Shown here piece by piece: positions 24,935-33,747 of a stretch of DNA of 64,000 nucleotides. This stretch comes from Paenibacillus aceti (GTDB lineage: Bacteria > Bacillota > Bacilli > Paenibacillales > Paenibacillaceae): positions 5,047,771 through 5,111,770 of the forward strand of contig NZ_KZ987724.1 in the NCBI RefSeq assembly GCF_003614185.1, written 5' to 3'. How positions within the stretch are numbered: position 1 is the stretch's first letter; every line of letters begins with the position of its first letter. A program made the translations under genes and the position numbers. The notes below the pieces were generated by a model. The model made no database searches and was not told the DNA's origin. It saw only the letters and a program-made list of their open reading frames with translations.

Positions 24935-26806
24935 CTACTCTTCGTCCTGCTGGCGGTCCGGCAGCTGCTGAACATAGCTGTCGGACAAGCGAAGCAGTTC
25001 GAGCGCCCGGTTATATTCATCCTCAGTCGTGAGCGCCTGGCTCACACTGTCCTTCGCTAGCGGGAACTGGGTGCCATCATCATACCAGGTTCCCGGCATG
25101 AACACCGCTTTATCATTGATGAATGAGCCGGATGGCAGATAATAGCGCTGCGGCAATAAGTTATAGCTATGGTTCAGAATATCCTGACCGAAATGAATTT
25201 GATCGTCCATGGACACGCCGAACAGATTAGCGATCGTTGGCAGCAGGTCAACCTGTCCGCCTACATTCTCATATACCTTCGGCTCTGTCTGTCCCGGAAT
25301 CGAGATCACAAGTGGGATGTTAAGCATGTCACGATAGCTGTACTCCCGACCATAAATCTCGCTCATCAATTCCAGCCCATGCTTATCCAGCGAGAATTTC
25401 GGCAATCCCAGATGGTCGCCATAAATTACGACGAGACTGTTATCCCAAATTCCACGCTGCTTCAGATCATCAATGAACTGTCCCAACGCATAGTCGGCGT
25501 AATTTTGCGAACGAAGATAATCACCAACCATGTTGTTCTGGTAACGCTCCGGCAGTGTAATTCGATCCAGCTCATGCGGGATTGTAAACGGATGGTGCGC
25601 CGTCATAGAGATAACCTGCGAGTAGAACGGAGCTCCATTTGCTTGCATCTTGCTCAGTTCCTCGGCGGTCTTCTTATACAACACTTCATCTGACGGACCG
25701 AAGAACACCGTGTCCTCCTGACCGAAGAATTCCTGGTCATAATAGCGATCCCAGCCGAGCGCCTTATATAATTCGCCGCGATTCCAGAAATCTACCATAT
25801 TGGTGTGAAAGGTAGCGGTATCGTAGCCCTGTGCTTTCAATAGCTTAGGCAGACTCGGCAGCTCCTTGTTCGGATAATTCTGCGTCGCTGCTTCATTATA
25901 AGGAATGTAGAAGGAGGTATTGACGACAAACTCCGCATCCGACGTATTGCCTTGCCCTACCATTTGATAGAAATGATTGAAATAGAGATTATCCTTCACT
26001 AGTGAATTCATCACCGGAGTAATCTCCTGGCCATCGATCTTCAGATCGATGAGGAAGCTCTGGAAGGATTCCAGCTGAATAATGATCAGATTTTTGCCTT
26101 TGGCTGCGCCGTAGAGCTGCGGGTTATCCTGCTTGTTGATCCCTTTTAGCTCGTCGATCTTGGCTTGGGTAATTTCATCCTTATCGATGAGCTCTTCGTC
26201 TTTATTTGATAGAATCGTATAGGTCTCATAGCTAAGAATCCCCATTTGCTCCGCTTGCTTGATCTCATTCATACTCGCCCGGTTCGGCCAAATATTGAAA
26301 ATACAAAGCGCGAACGAAATGCCGAGTACAACACCTACAAAGCCTTTGCTGATTTTGTTTAAATTAAACCATTGCTTGAACTTCTCCGCCCTCTTCTTCC
26401 TCGACAGCCAGAAGCCAATCACAACGATATCAAGGAAGATCAACAGATAATAGGGGGCGAGCAAGGAGAACACACTGTTCTTGACCGCTGTGACCTGGTT
26501 AACCTGTTGCAGCGCATGATAGGTTACGATGACTCCATAATACTTATGATACATAATAGCGGCGAAGAAGACGGCCGTTACAATCAGATTGACCGACAGG
26601 TAGATTCCGATCTTCCGCTTGGAGGCGAATACCTCAATCAGGCAGAACAGAACCAGAATAAATGGCAGCTCTTTAATTAACGGTCCCCAGACTGGCATAT
26701 CCTCGAATATCGTGATCCAGGCCAGGTAACTTTTTAAGATCATGATAACTGTAAAAAATGCGAACGGCTTGAGATTTCCAGGCCGGACTCGTTGAATCGC
26801 TGACAT
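24935..26806 (-). CDS. LTA synthase family membrane sulfatase
   Basis: A 623-residue protein with five N-terminal membrane helices (to about residue 190) and an extracellular sulfatase domain. The catalytic threonine motif GQGNTSDAEF, the substrate-binding FHTNMVDFWNRGELYKALGWDRY, and the metal ligands in VIYGDHLGLP and KHGLE are present. It would transfer glycerol-phosphate from phosphatidylglycerol to build lipoteichoic acid or a primer, as LtaS, YqgS, YfnI or YvgJ do; which paralogue it matches is not clear. Start ATG 26806 is preferred because GGAAGGG sits 8 bases upstream; an in-frame ATG at 26827 would place that site inside the gene. Confidence 0.9.
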   Translation of the reverse strand: MSAIQRVRPGNLKPFAFFTVIMILKSYLAWITIFEDMPVWGPLIKELPFILVLFCLIEVFASKRKIGIYLSVNLIVTAVFFAAIMYHKYYGVIVTYHALQQVNQVTAVKNSVFSLLAPYYLLIFLDIVVIGFWLSRKKRAEKFKQWFNLNKISKGFVGVVLGISFALCIFNIWPNRASMNEIKQAEQMGILSYETYTILSNKDEELIDKDEITQAKIDELKGINKQDNPQLYGAAKGKNLIIIQLESFQSFLIDLKIDGQEITPVMNSLVKDNLYFNHFYQMVGQGNTSDAEFVVNTSFYIPYNEAATQNYPNKELPSLPKLLKAQGYDTATFHTNMVDFWNRGELYKALGWDRYYDQEFFGQEDTVFFGPSDEVLYKKTAEELSKMQANGAPFYSQVISMTAHHPFTIPHELDRITLPERYQNNMVGDYLRSQNYADYALGQFIDDLKQRGIWDNSLVVIYGDHLGLPKFSLDKHGLELMSEIYGREYSYRDMLNIPLVISIPGQTEPKVYENVGGQVDLLPTIANLFGVSMDDQIHFGQDILNHSYNLLPQRYYLPSGSFINDKAVFMPGTWYDDGTQFPLAKDSVSQALTTEDEYNRALELLRLSDSYVQQLPDRQQDEE

Positions 26807-27088
26807 GGTTGCGACCCTTCCTTTCATAAGTAATCCGAGTAAGCGGCAACTATGAACACTTTAAATATAATACCCGAAAAAATGAGAAGAAGGAAACTGA
26901 TCATTTTCTCTTATTTAACAGGAAATGGCATAAAAAGGAGTGAAACCGCTTCTCTACTTCATTTTTTGCTTTAATTTGGCATTTTACAGACTCTTTACAA
27001 ACCTATGATGCCAGATCAGCCTTCTGAAAGCAGTGGAATTGTTCACTATAGCCATTGAATCCTTCATCAAGCGTGAGGCTATATAAGG

Positions 27089-27568
27089 CTATAACTGTTC
27101 GCTTAACACTTGTACGAACTGTTCGAGGAAAGCTTGATCCAGCTCATCAAACCGGTCCTTCAACGGACTATCGATATCGAGCACACCGATTAATTCATCA
27201 TTCTTGACGACGGGGATCACGATTTCACTGTTCGTCGCCGCATCGCAGGCGATATGACCAGGGAAGGCATGGACATCGCTCACCCTTACAGATTTGCGCT
27301 CGCTAGCGCTTGTTCCGCATACGCCTCTGCCGAGCGGGATGCGGATGCAGGCTGGCAGTCCCTGGAACGGGCCCAGGACGAGCTCGCTGCCGTCAAATAA
27401 ATAGAACCCGACCCAATTGATATCCGTCAGGTAGAAATTCAAGAGAGCAGCAGCGTTCGCCAGATTGGCAATTTTGCTCGGCTCCTCGTAGATGAGAGCT
27501 TTCAATTGTAATATTACTTCTCGATGCTGCTCTTCACGGGAACCCGTGTAGCTGACTGTATGGAACAT
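27089..27568 (-). CDS. msrC: Free methionine-(R)-sulfoxide reductase (GAF domain)
   Basis: A 159-residue GAF-domain enzyme that reduces free methionine-(R)-sulfoxide, part of oxidative damage repair. The three conserved cysteines lie in PACIRIPLGRGVCGTSA and HIACDAATNSEIV, and the NWVGFYLFD motif is also typical. The length equals that of fRMsr proteins (YebR-like). A good GGAGATGG site precedes the ATG at 27568. It is a single gene, divergent from the downstream GNAT gene. Confidence 0.9.
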   Translation of the reverse strand: MFHTVSYTGSREEQHREVILQLKALIYEEPSKIANLANAAALLNFYLTDINWVGFYLFDGSELVLGPFQGLPACIRIPLGRGVCGTSASERKSVRVSDVHAFPGHIACDAATNSEIVIPVVKNDELIGVLDIDSPLKDRFDELDQAFLEQFVQVLSEQL

Positions 27569-27751
27569 GCATCCATCTCCTTTTTTATCTATTACGCCCT
27601 ATTATAGCTTGATTACCTTACTGTTTAAAGGCGCGCGACTAGGTTGATAGTGGTAATGAGGGCTGGCGGCGGATGATTCATTTTGACTCCTGCTTCGGTT
27701 CGTGTTTATATAAAATCAGCTGATTATTGCGCAAGGGAAGGAGATAATGAT

Positions 27752-28327
27752 TTGTACAGATGCGGTGGAAAGATTCCGGTACTGGAAGGTGAAAGGGTAC
27801 GGCTAAGAAGAATGGAGCAGGCTGACGCTGCGGATTTGTTCCATTACTGGAGTGATCCGAAGGTCGTTATATATATGAATGTGCCTGTATTCTCGTCTGT
27901 GGAAGAGACGGCGGAAATGATCGATTTCCTCAATGGCTTGTCCGAAACTGAGGATAGTATGCGCTGGGGGATCGAGCTTAAGCAGGAGCGGCGTCTTATA
28001 GGAAGCTGCGGCTTCAATACTTGGGAGCTGTCGGGGGCCTACCGTGGGGAGATCGGCTATGATTTGGGACGAGCATACTGGCGTCAGGGTTATATGACCG
28101 AGGCGCTTAGATTGCTGCTGAACCATGGCTTCCTGACGATGGGATTGAACCGGATCGAGGCGTTGGTGGACCCTCGGAATGAGGGCTCACAGAAGATTCT
28201 GGAGTATTTCACTTTCCAGAATGAAGGGTGCTTGCGGGAATATCAGAGGACCGGAGAGGGCTTCGTCGATCTCTATTTATATTCTTTATTGCGCAGGGAA
28301 TATGAAGCAGTGGGAAAGTATTTGTGA
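27752..28327 (+). CDS. GNAT family N-acetyltransferase (RimJ/RimL-like)
   Basis: A 191-residue acetyltransferase of the RimJ/RimL type: ERVRLRRMEQADAADLFHYW at the N-terminus, the acetyl-CoA loop region GRAYWRQGYMTEALRLLL and the C-terminal EALVDPRNEGSQKILEYFTFQNEG. It could acetylate a ribosomal protein N-terminus or a small molecule; the target is unknown. The frame is open from 27683, but TTG 27752 has GGGAAGGAG at 8 bases and removes a non-homologous N-terminal extension, so it is the likely start. Confidence 0.85.
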   Translation: MYRCGGKIPVLEGERVRLRRMEQADAADLFHYWSDPKVVIYMNVPVFSSVEETAEMIDFLNGLSETEDSMRWGIELKQERRLIGSCGFNTWELSGAYRGEIGYDLGRAYWRQGYMTEALRLLLNHGFLTMGLNRIEALVDPRNEGSQKILEYFTFQNEGCLREYQRTGEGFVDLYLYSLLRREYEAVGKYL

Positions 28328-28404
28328 ATCAGCTAAGAGGAGCAGGAGAGATTCTATATTAATGAAATGATTCTTGTCTAGACAGAGAGAAAGGAAGTAA
28401 ATTT

Positions 28405-29892
28405 GTGAGTGCAGTCATACAACGTAAATATATACTAACTGGATTGCTATTATCTACATTTCTGGCAGCGATTGAAGGGACGGTTATCGGTCCTGCAGGG
28501 CCCAGAATCGTAGGAGATATCGGCGGCGTGGAGCTGTTGAGTTGGGTATTCACCGCTTATCTGCTAACCATGTCAGTAGCAACCCCTATTTTCGGAAAAA
28601 TCAGCGATTTATACGGACGCAAGCTCGTCTTCATTATCGGATCGCTTCTATTTCTGGCAGGTTCTATGTTATCCGGCTTTGCTTCAGGTATGGAGCAGCT
28701 TATTATTTTCCGGGCTATTCAAGGGATTGGCGCTGGGGGCTTGCTTCCCGTTACTTTTACCATCATCGGCGATATTTATTCCATTGAGGAACGTGCCAAG
28801 GTACAAGGCTTGATCAGCTCGGTCTGGGGCATTTCGTCGCTCGTCGGGCCGCTGCTCGGTGGATATGTCGTGGATTCATTGAACTGGCGCTGGATCTTTT
28901 ATTTCAATTTGCCCTTCGGGCTGTTTTCTTTATGGATGATCATCCGCTATTTCAAGGAAGAGGTCGAGAAGCGGGATGTGAAGATCGACTACGCTGGGGC
29001 GATCACCTTTACGATCGGGGTGGCTGCGCTGTTGTTCGGTCTCGCGACGGGCGGTCAGCAGTGGGCCTGGAACTCGCCGTTTCTGCTCGGTATTTTTGCC
29101 GTATCGGGCATTTCACTTATCCTATTCTTCATCGTGGAACGTAAGGTTGAAGAACCGCTGCTTCCACTCAAATTATTCAAGATTAAAGATATCGCCTACT
29201 CTAACCTGGCGAGTGTGCTGGCAAGTGCGCTATTGATCGGTCTGACTTCGTATCTGCCGCTCTATGTACAAGGCGTATTAGGCAAAAATGCAACCATCTC
29301 CGGACTTATACTTGCGCCGATGTCGATCGGCTGGATGCTGGGATCGGTGCTGGGCAGCCGCTGGTTGATCAGCAGAGGGGGACGGAATACTTCACTAATC
29401 GGGATGTTGATTATCGCTGCAGGTGCTATTGGCCTGTCCCTGGTTCACGCAGGAACGCCCATATTCATGATGCTGATATTCAATGCTTTGTATGGGATTG
29501 GTTTCGGATTTTCCTTCACGGTGTTCACCATAATTGCGCAATCTTCTGTGGGCTATAGCTTACGGGGCGCGTCTACCGCGCTGAACTCCTTCGTGAAATC
29601 GATCGGTCAGACGATCGGCGTTGCCGTTTTCGGTGTGCTGATCAATTTGCAGATCGCTGCCCGTACAGCCAAAGGCACCTCCTCAGGGGTTGAAGTGACA
29701 CAGGATGATATTAACAACTTGCTCTCGCCTGAGAAGGTTCATCTTCTGCCACAGGACTTGTGGAGCGAGCTGAAGCATGTGCTGGGCGATAGTCTACATA
29801 TTCTGTTTATCGTTATGGCCGTGATCTCGGTCATCGGCGTCTTCTCTGTATTGGGACTTCGCAATCAGGCACCAGGAGTTGAAGAGGAATAA
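28405..29892 (+). CDS. DHA2 family MFS drug:proton antiporter (EmrB/QacA type)
   Basis: A 495-residue membrane protein with about fourteen helices. Helix 1 carries the DHA2-typical acidic residue (STFLAAIEGTVIGPAGP), the loop 2-3 motif A is GKISDLYGRKLVF, and motif C-like glycine-rich helices follow (ISSLVGPLLGGYVVDSLNWRW). It probably exports drugs or lipophilic cations. GTG 28405 has GGAAG before it. It follows the GNAT gene by 77 bases and may be co-transcribed with it. A MarR regulator lies 660 bases downstream on the other strand and may control multidrug genes here, but that is only positional. Confidence 0.9.
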   Translation: MSAVIQRKYILTGLLLSTFLAAIEGTVIGPAGPRIVGDIGGVELLSWVFTAYLLTMSVATPIFGKISDLYGRKLVFIIGSLLFLAGSMLSGFASGMEQLIIFRAIQGIGAGGLLPVTFTIIGDIYSIEERAKVQGLISSVWGISSLVGPLLGGYVVDSLNWRWIFYFNLPFGLFSLWMIIRYFKEEVEKRDVKIDYAGAITFTIGVAALLFGLATGGQQWAWNSPFLLGIFAVSGISLILFFIVERKVEEPLLPLKLFKIKDIAYSNLASVLASALLIGLTSYLPLYVQGVLGKNATISGLILAPMSIGWMLGSVLGSRWLISRGGRNTSLIGMLIIAAGAIGLSLVHAGTPIFMMLIFNALYGIGFGFSFTVFTIIAQSSVGYSLRGASTALNSFVKSIGQTIGVAVFGVLINLQIAARTAKGTSSGVEVTQDDINNLLSPEKVHLLPQDLWSELKHVLGDSLHILFIVMAVISVIGVFSVLGLRNQAPGVEEE

Positions 29893-29943
29893 AATATCGC
29901 TTTTCTCCACACCTTATAAAATAAGTTCTGGGAGGTGTGTTGG

Positions 29944-30288
29944 ATGCAAGAAGAGTTAAATATAGATCAGAACACATTGGTTCAAGCCTGGCAGCAGCAG
30001 CTTCCGCAATTTCTGGAGCCGGGAGACTCAGCCCAGGTGCTCGCTGATGAGAATGATCCGCAGGGGATCAGAGTTAGCATTAATGCGGCGGGTCGCCAGT
30101 TCTATTCCTTTGATTTTTATTGTACTTATATGGACCCCCGGGAAGTCAAGGTTGAACTGGTCGATCTGGAGCGGGACGGGGAGACGGTTAATGAGCAGAA
30201 TGATCGTCTTCAGGAGTTGACTGGCGATTATGTGCGCCATCTTCATGAGTGTGCCCAGTCTCTGCACCGGATTACCAACCCATCTTGA
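29944..30288 (+). CDS. Small conserved-looking protein of unknown function
   Basis: I do not recognise a family. The 114-residue acidic, soluble protein starts at ATG 29944 with GGAGGTG at 6 bases. It has a predicted mixed alpha/beta fold, a central FYSFDFYCTYMDPREVKVELVDLERDG, and a helical C-terminus ending HECAQSLHRITNPS; two cysteines are present. An extension to 29935 would precede the ribosome site's spacing and is unlikely. It follows the DHA2 gene by 51 bases and precedes a second small gene, so it may sit at the end of that transcript. Confidence 0.65.
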   Translation: MQEELNIDQNTLVQAWQQQLPQFLEPGDSAQVLADENDPQGIRVSINAAGRQFYSFDFYCTYMDPREVKVELVDLERDGETVNEQNDRLQELTGDYVRHLHECAQSLHRITNPS

Positions 30289-30308
30289 CGAAAGCGAGGG
30301 CAAAAGTC

Positions 30309-30479
30309 ATGACCAAAGCAAAAGGCGTGGATAAAAATCTTGGCAATGTGGTCGATCAACTGGAACAATCGGCGGTAACTAGTCACAGCGCGCAGCAGAT
30401 GCGGCAAAAGGCGAATGATCGCCGCCATCGGGATGTGAACCATCACCATAAAGAGACGGATATGGACCCGTCACATTAA
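30309..30479 (+). CDS. Small hydrophilic protein, unknown function
   Basis: A 56-residue, highly hydrophilic protein starting at ATG 30309 (GCGAGGG upstream, a weak site). The N-terminal half is Lys/Gln-rich (MTKAKGVDKNLGNVVDQLEQ) and the tail is His/Asp-rich (RRHRDVNHHHKETDMDPSH). No domain is recognised; the composition would suit a small spore or metal-binding protein, which is a guess. It ends 10 bases before a bidirectional terminator, consistent with being a real terminal gene. Confidence 0.5.
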   Translation: MTKAKGVDKNLGNVVDQLEQSAVTSHSAQQMRQKANDRRHRDVNHHHKETDMDPSH

Positions 30480-30489
30480 TGAGGAAAAT

Positions 30490-30526
30490 ACAAAGGAGGC
30501 CGTCCTCAGTCGGACAGCCTCCTTTT
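30490..30526. terminator. Bidirectional terminator between the small gene and marR
   Basis: Arms AAAGGAGGC-GTCC and GGAC-GCCTCCTTT give a stem of 13 bp with one mismatch, with A and T flanks. Confidence 0.85.
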
Positions 30527-30555
30527 GTGTGCCAAGTTTGTGAAATGGGTAACAA

Positions 30556-31023
30556 CTATTTACGCGCCAATGGTGCTAATTTCTCTGCTTCGCGCCCCAT
30601 TTTCTTGAGCAATTCAATCATGGTCTGCTTCTCATCTTCATTCAACCCGCTTAACGCATGGTCGATTCGATCAGAGTAGTCAGGGTACAACCGATCCATC
30701 AGCTCTTTACCCAGAGGGGTCAATTCGGCAAAGATCACGCGACGATCTCGTGGGCAAGGGCTGCGGTGCAAATATCCGGCAGATTCCAGTTTGTCGATTA
30801 CGTAAGTAACATTGCCGCTTTGCAGCAATAGCTTCGCGCCAATTTGTTGGATTGGTTGCGGGCCTTTGTAATAGAGGACTTCCATAACAGCGAAGGCCGT
30901 AGGGTTAAAGCCCTGAATTTTGCTTCCTGTTACGGCATGCTCGTTGACGCTCTTGAAGGATTTTGAAAATACGCGATAAAGATGCAGTGACAAATCGGTC
31001 CCGCGTTCCTCAGTTTTCAACAT
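30556..31023 (-). CDS. MarR-family transcriptional regulator
   Basis: A 155-residue MarR winged-helix regulator: FNPTAFAVMEVLYYKGPQPI, recognition region GAKLLLQSGNVTYVIDKLESAGYL and wing RSPCPRDRRVIFAELTPLG. The SGNVTYVIDKLE segment places it near the OhrR/HosA-like and YkvE branches. It has one cysteine, in SPCPRDRR, not at the N-terminal position used by OhrR, so peroxide sensing is not supported. It is alone on the minus strand, next to the AT-rich patch. Confidence 0.9.
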   Translation of the reverse strand: MLKTEERGTDLSLHLYRVFSKSFKSVNEHAVTGSKIQGFNPTAFAVMEVLYYKGPQPIQQIGAKLLLQSGNVTYVIDKLESAGYLHRSPCPRDRRVIFAELTPLGKELMDRLYPDYSDRIDHALSGLNEDEKQTMIELLKKMGREAEKLAPLARK

Positions 31024-31029
31024 GTATCA

Positions 31030-31650
31030 TCCCGCCTTGTTCTATTATTTTAATGTGCTATAAATTGTTTGGAATAATGTTATCTTAGATCATGCACATA
31101 TTAAAAAAAATATAATTTATCACAATTTTCGGTATTTATTTTTAAAGATTGTGTCATTGCGAGTATCATAAGATACAGTAATAATAAGGGAGGATAATAA
31201 ATATGTTGGGTTTTTTGTGATATTCATTTGCCTTTTTTTTCAATTTATGTTTTTGTTTAGAAGTGATGATAAAATTAAAGATTTACTATTAATGTTGAGT
31301 TATTTATTTGTTTTAAACTCAATTGTATTATTATTTGGATACGTCCAGACAATACAAGGGGCGACAAGTGTATCGTATCTGAGTATTTTCACTTTAAAGG
31401 CAAATCAAATATATCCGTACTTTAAAATATCTTTAGGATTAGCATTAATCACTTTCACACTCTTTCTATTTAAGAGAATACTGAACAGCAACGATTAAAT
31501 AATGAACATTCTATTAGAGTGTTTTACGAAAAAATGGGGGGGACCTACTGGATGGGCTTTTTCGAATGGACATCCTCGTTAGAGGTCAGCAATGAAACAA
31601 TGGCATAAGTGTGGACGTATAATTTAGAAATAAGAAGTGACCTTGAATTT
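31030..31650. other. AT-rich patch
   Basis: Roughly 600 bp with an AT content visibly higher than the rest of the window, from the marR start region to the ecsA-like start. It holds the small membrane gene and nothing else I can identify; no terminal repeats or transposase were found. Confidence 0.6.
31217..31498 (+). CDS. Small membrane protein, probably frameshifted at its start
   Basis: At least 93 residues with three hydrophobic segments; no family is recognised. The frame has GTG at 31217 without a ribosome site. In another frame AAGGGAGG (31186-31193) is followed by ATG 31203, which codes only for MLGF-Leu before a stop. One more T in the six-T run at 31211-31216 would join them into MLGFFVIFICLFF and give a continuous gene. 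This is a sequencing error, a mutation or a phase-variable tract. Codon use is very AT-rich, unlike its neighbours, suggesting transfer. Confidence 0.5.
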   Translation: MIFICLFFQFMFLFRSDDKIKDLLLMLSYLFVLNSIVLLFGYVQTIQGATSVSYLSIFTLKANQIYPYFKISLGLALITFTLFLFKRILNSND

Positions 31651-31672
31651 AATGTACAGGGTGGGAATTAAA

Positions 31673-32377
31673 GTGGCGGATACATTACTGACAGTAAACA
31701 TTGAAGAAGCCGGCTATGACGGCAACCATGCGGCGATCAAGGAGATTGAATTCTCGGTTGAGGCGGGGAAGATGACCGGTCTGATCGGTCCGAACGGGGC
31801 AGGCAAGAGCACGACGATCAAGACGATCATGGGTCTGCTCACAGATATGAAGGGAACGGTCAATTTCGTGAGACCCGGGACCCACTATGCCTATATACCG
31901 GAGCAGCCGGTTTACTATGAGACATTAACATTATGGGAGCATTTAAGCCTGGCTTCTGCTGTCTATGGGATGGACGAGTCGGTACTGGAGCGGGAGGGCA
32001 ATGCGCTATTGGAGCGCTTCCGGATGACAGAAGTCAAGCATCATTTGCCGGACGGCTTCTCCAAGGGAATGCGGCAGAAGATGATGCTGATGATCGGCTT
32101 TCTCATTCGTCCTGATATATATATCGTAGATGAGCCTTTTGTCGGGCTGGACCCTAGAGCTACGAATGACTTCCTGGTGCTACTGGAAGAGGAGCGGCAA
32201 CGCGGAGCCGGAGTATTGATGTGTACCCATGTACTCGATACCGCAGAGAGAATTTGTGATGATTTCGTGTTGTTAGCAGATGGAAGAATGGTCGTTCGCG
32301 GGAAACTGGATGATGTCCGTGGTTTAGCTTCATTACCGGAAGGTACGTTATTCGATTGCTTCAATGCTCTGACCTGA
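31673..32377 (+). CDS. ecsA: ABC transporter ATP-binding protein, EcsA-like
   Basis: A 234-residue ATPase: Walker A GPNGAGKST (39-47), signature FSKGMRQKMML, Walker B IYIVDEPFVGLDP, H-loop CTHVLDTAERICDD. The FSKGMRQK signature is shared by EcsA. The next gene is an EcsB-like membrane protein, so the pair matches the ecsAB locus, which affects secretion, competence and intramembrane proteolysis in Bacillus; the transported substrate is not established. GTG 31673 is preferred over the upstream extension because AGGGTGGGA precedes it. No ecsC is present. Confidence 0.85.
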   Translation: MADTLLTVNIEEAGYDGNHAAIKEIEFSVEAGKMTGLIGPNGAGKSTTIKTIMGLLTDMKGTVNFVRPGTHYAYIPEQPVYYETLTLWEHLSLASAVYGMDESVLEREGNALLERFRMTEVKHHLPDGFSKGMRQKMMLMIGFLIRPDIYIVDEPFVGLDPRATNDFLVLLEEERQRGAGVLMCTHVLDTAERICDDFVLLADGRMVVRGKLDDVRGLASLPEGTLFDCFNALT

Positions 32378-32453
32378 AGAACGAGGGATTATGGTGGGGA
32401 TTAGGGCGGGATGGATATAGAGATACAGATTCGTTAGAGGGGATTTATGACTA

Positions 32454-33722
32454 ATGAAAAATTTGAGCTCAGTCACTCGGGTCGGAGAGCTGTTCAGAAG
32501 ACGCTGGCTTGATCATGTACAGCATCAGATCGGCGCGCTAAGATCCGTGGTCGATGGCGTGATTTTATTATATATGGGGATACCCGGGCTATTGCTGCTG
32601 GGCCGGGTTTACTATGTGTTGATGATGGGTGAACTGCCGGATTGGCTAACCAGAGTACCGCTGATCGTGGTTCCAATGCTGCTGTTCGTATTAACCATGC
32701 TGTTAGGCGGTCTGGTTCTGTTTCTGGAGGCAGCGGATGTCCTGTTCTTGAAGCATCATCCTGAATGGCTACGGGGAATTATGAGGCGAGCGATTCTGCT
32801 CGGACTTGTGAAGCGTCTGGTTGTTATGCTGATAGGAATCGCTCTGTCGGCACCCGTGCTCTATCGCGTGTTCGGGATGGGGTGGAGCGACATTCTGCTT
32901 CTCTATGCGCTTACCGCTGCTATGAATGCTGCCGCTCTGCCGTTATTTAATCTGTTAGCTGTTGCATTGTCGGGCTTCAGACGCATGCTGCTTCGCAGCA
33001 TGACCGGAGGATTGCTGGGAGCAAGTTATATCGCCAGTGTACTGAACATGGCGGATTGGCCTTACCTGCTATTGATTACGATGCTCTGTTATATCGTCAT
33101 CTGTGCCTGGTCCATTAGATCGAGGCTACATATTCAGGGACGGTTCGAGGCTGAAATACGCGAGGAGGAACGGCAGCGGACGCAGTTGACCGGGATGCTG
33201 CTGCAGTCGGCGGTCGACCGCCCGGCCAGGAACAGGCCGCGTCCATGGCTGTTCCGCCACAGCGGGCATATCCTCCGTAAGTGGCAGGTCCATGACCGCG
33301 TGACGGAGGCGACGGTCAAATCATACTTCCGTAGCCGCGAAGTTTCATTATATATCCAATTCGCGATATATGGATTCATAGCTGTATACTTACCGCCGTA
33401 TCCTGTCAATTTGCTGGTGTATATCGCTCTGGTGGTGCTATTGTTCCAATGGATGAATACGAATCGACGCATCTTTTATCAGACTAAATTACTGGCGATC
33501 CTGCCGAAGGATGAGAATCTGGAATTTATCTGTGCGCCGACAACGATGCGGCTGCTGTTATTTCCGGCGATTCTCATTGTATCGGCAGGTCTATGCATCA
33601 ATCTATTCACGCTTGGCTGGGGGCTGCTGCTGGCTATTCCGCTCGCTACTGCCATATCCTTGCTGGCTGTGCCTGTTCTGTGGCGCTTCTTCTCCATGAG
33701 TTCAAGGCGCAGGAGGATATAA
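32454..33722 (+). CDS. ecsB: ABC transporter permease, EcsB-like
   Basis: A 422-residue membrane protein with about eight to ten helices in two clusters, separated by a basic cytoplasmic loop (residues 225-285, many arginines). It opens with ELFRRRWLDHVQHQ and contains a REVSLYIQFAIYGF-like stretch, recalling EcsB. It follows the EcsA-type ATPase by 76 bases, its probable partner. ATG 32454 has GAGGGG upstream. Confidence 0.85.
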   Translation: MKNLSSVTRVGELFRRRWLDHVQHQIGALRSVVDGVILLYMGIPGLLLLGRVYYVLMMGELPDWLTRVPLIVVPMLLFVLTMLLGGLVLFLEAADVLFLKHHPEWLRGIMRRAILLGLVKRLVVMLIGIALSAPVLYRVFGMGWSDILLLYALTAAMNAAALPLFNLLAVALSGFRRMLLRSMTGGLLGASYIASVLNMADWPYLLLITMLCYIVICAWSIRSRLHIQGRFEAEIREEERQRTQLTGMLLQSAVDRPARNRPRPWLFRHSGHILRKWQVHDRVTEATVKSYFRSREVSLYIQFAIYGFIAVYLPPYPVNLLVYIALVVLLFQWMNTNRRIFYQTKLLAILPKDENLEFICAPTTMRLLLFPAILIVSAGLCINLFTLGWGLLLAIPLATAISLLAVPVLWRFFSMSSRRRRI

Positions 33723-33747
33723 GGACTAGTTCAAAAGGGCGGGTTCT

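Noticed and set aside
28405-33722. A resistance island formed by exporter, MarR and the AT-rich patch
   Set aside because: No mobile-element ends, integrase or repeats bound the region, and the ecsAB genes beyond it are core genes.
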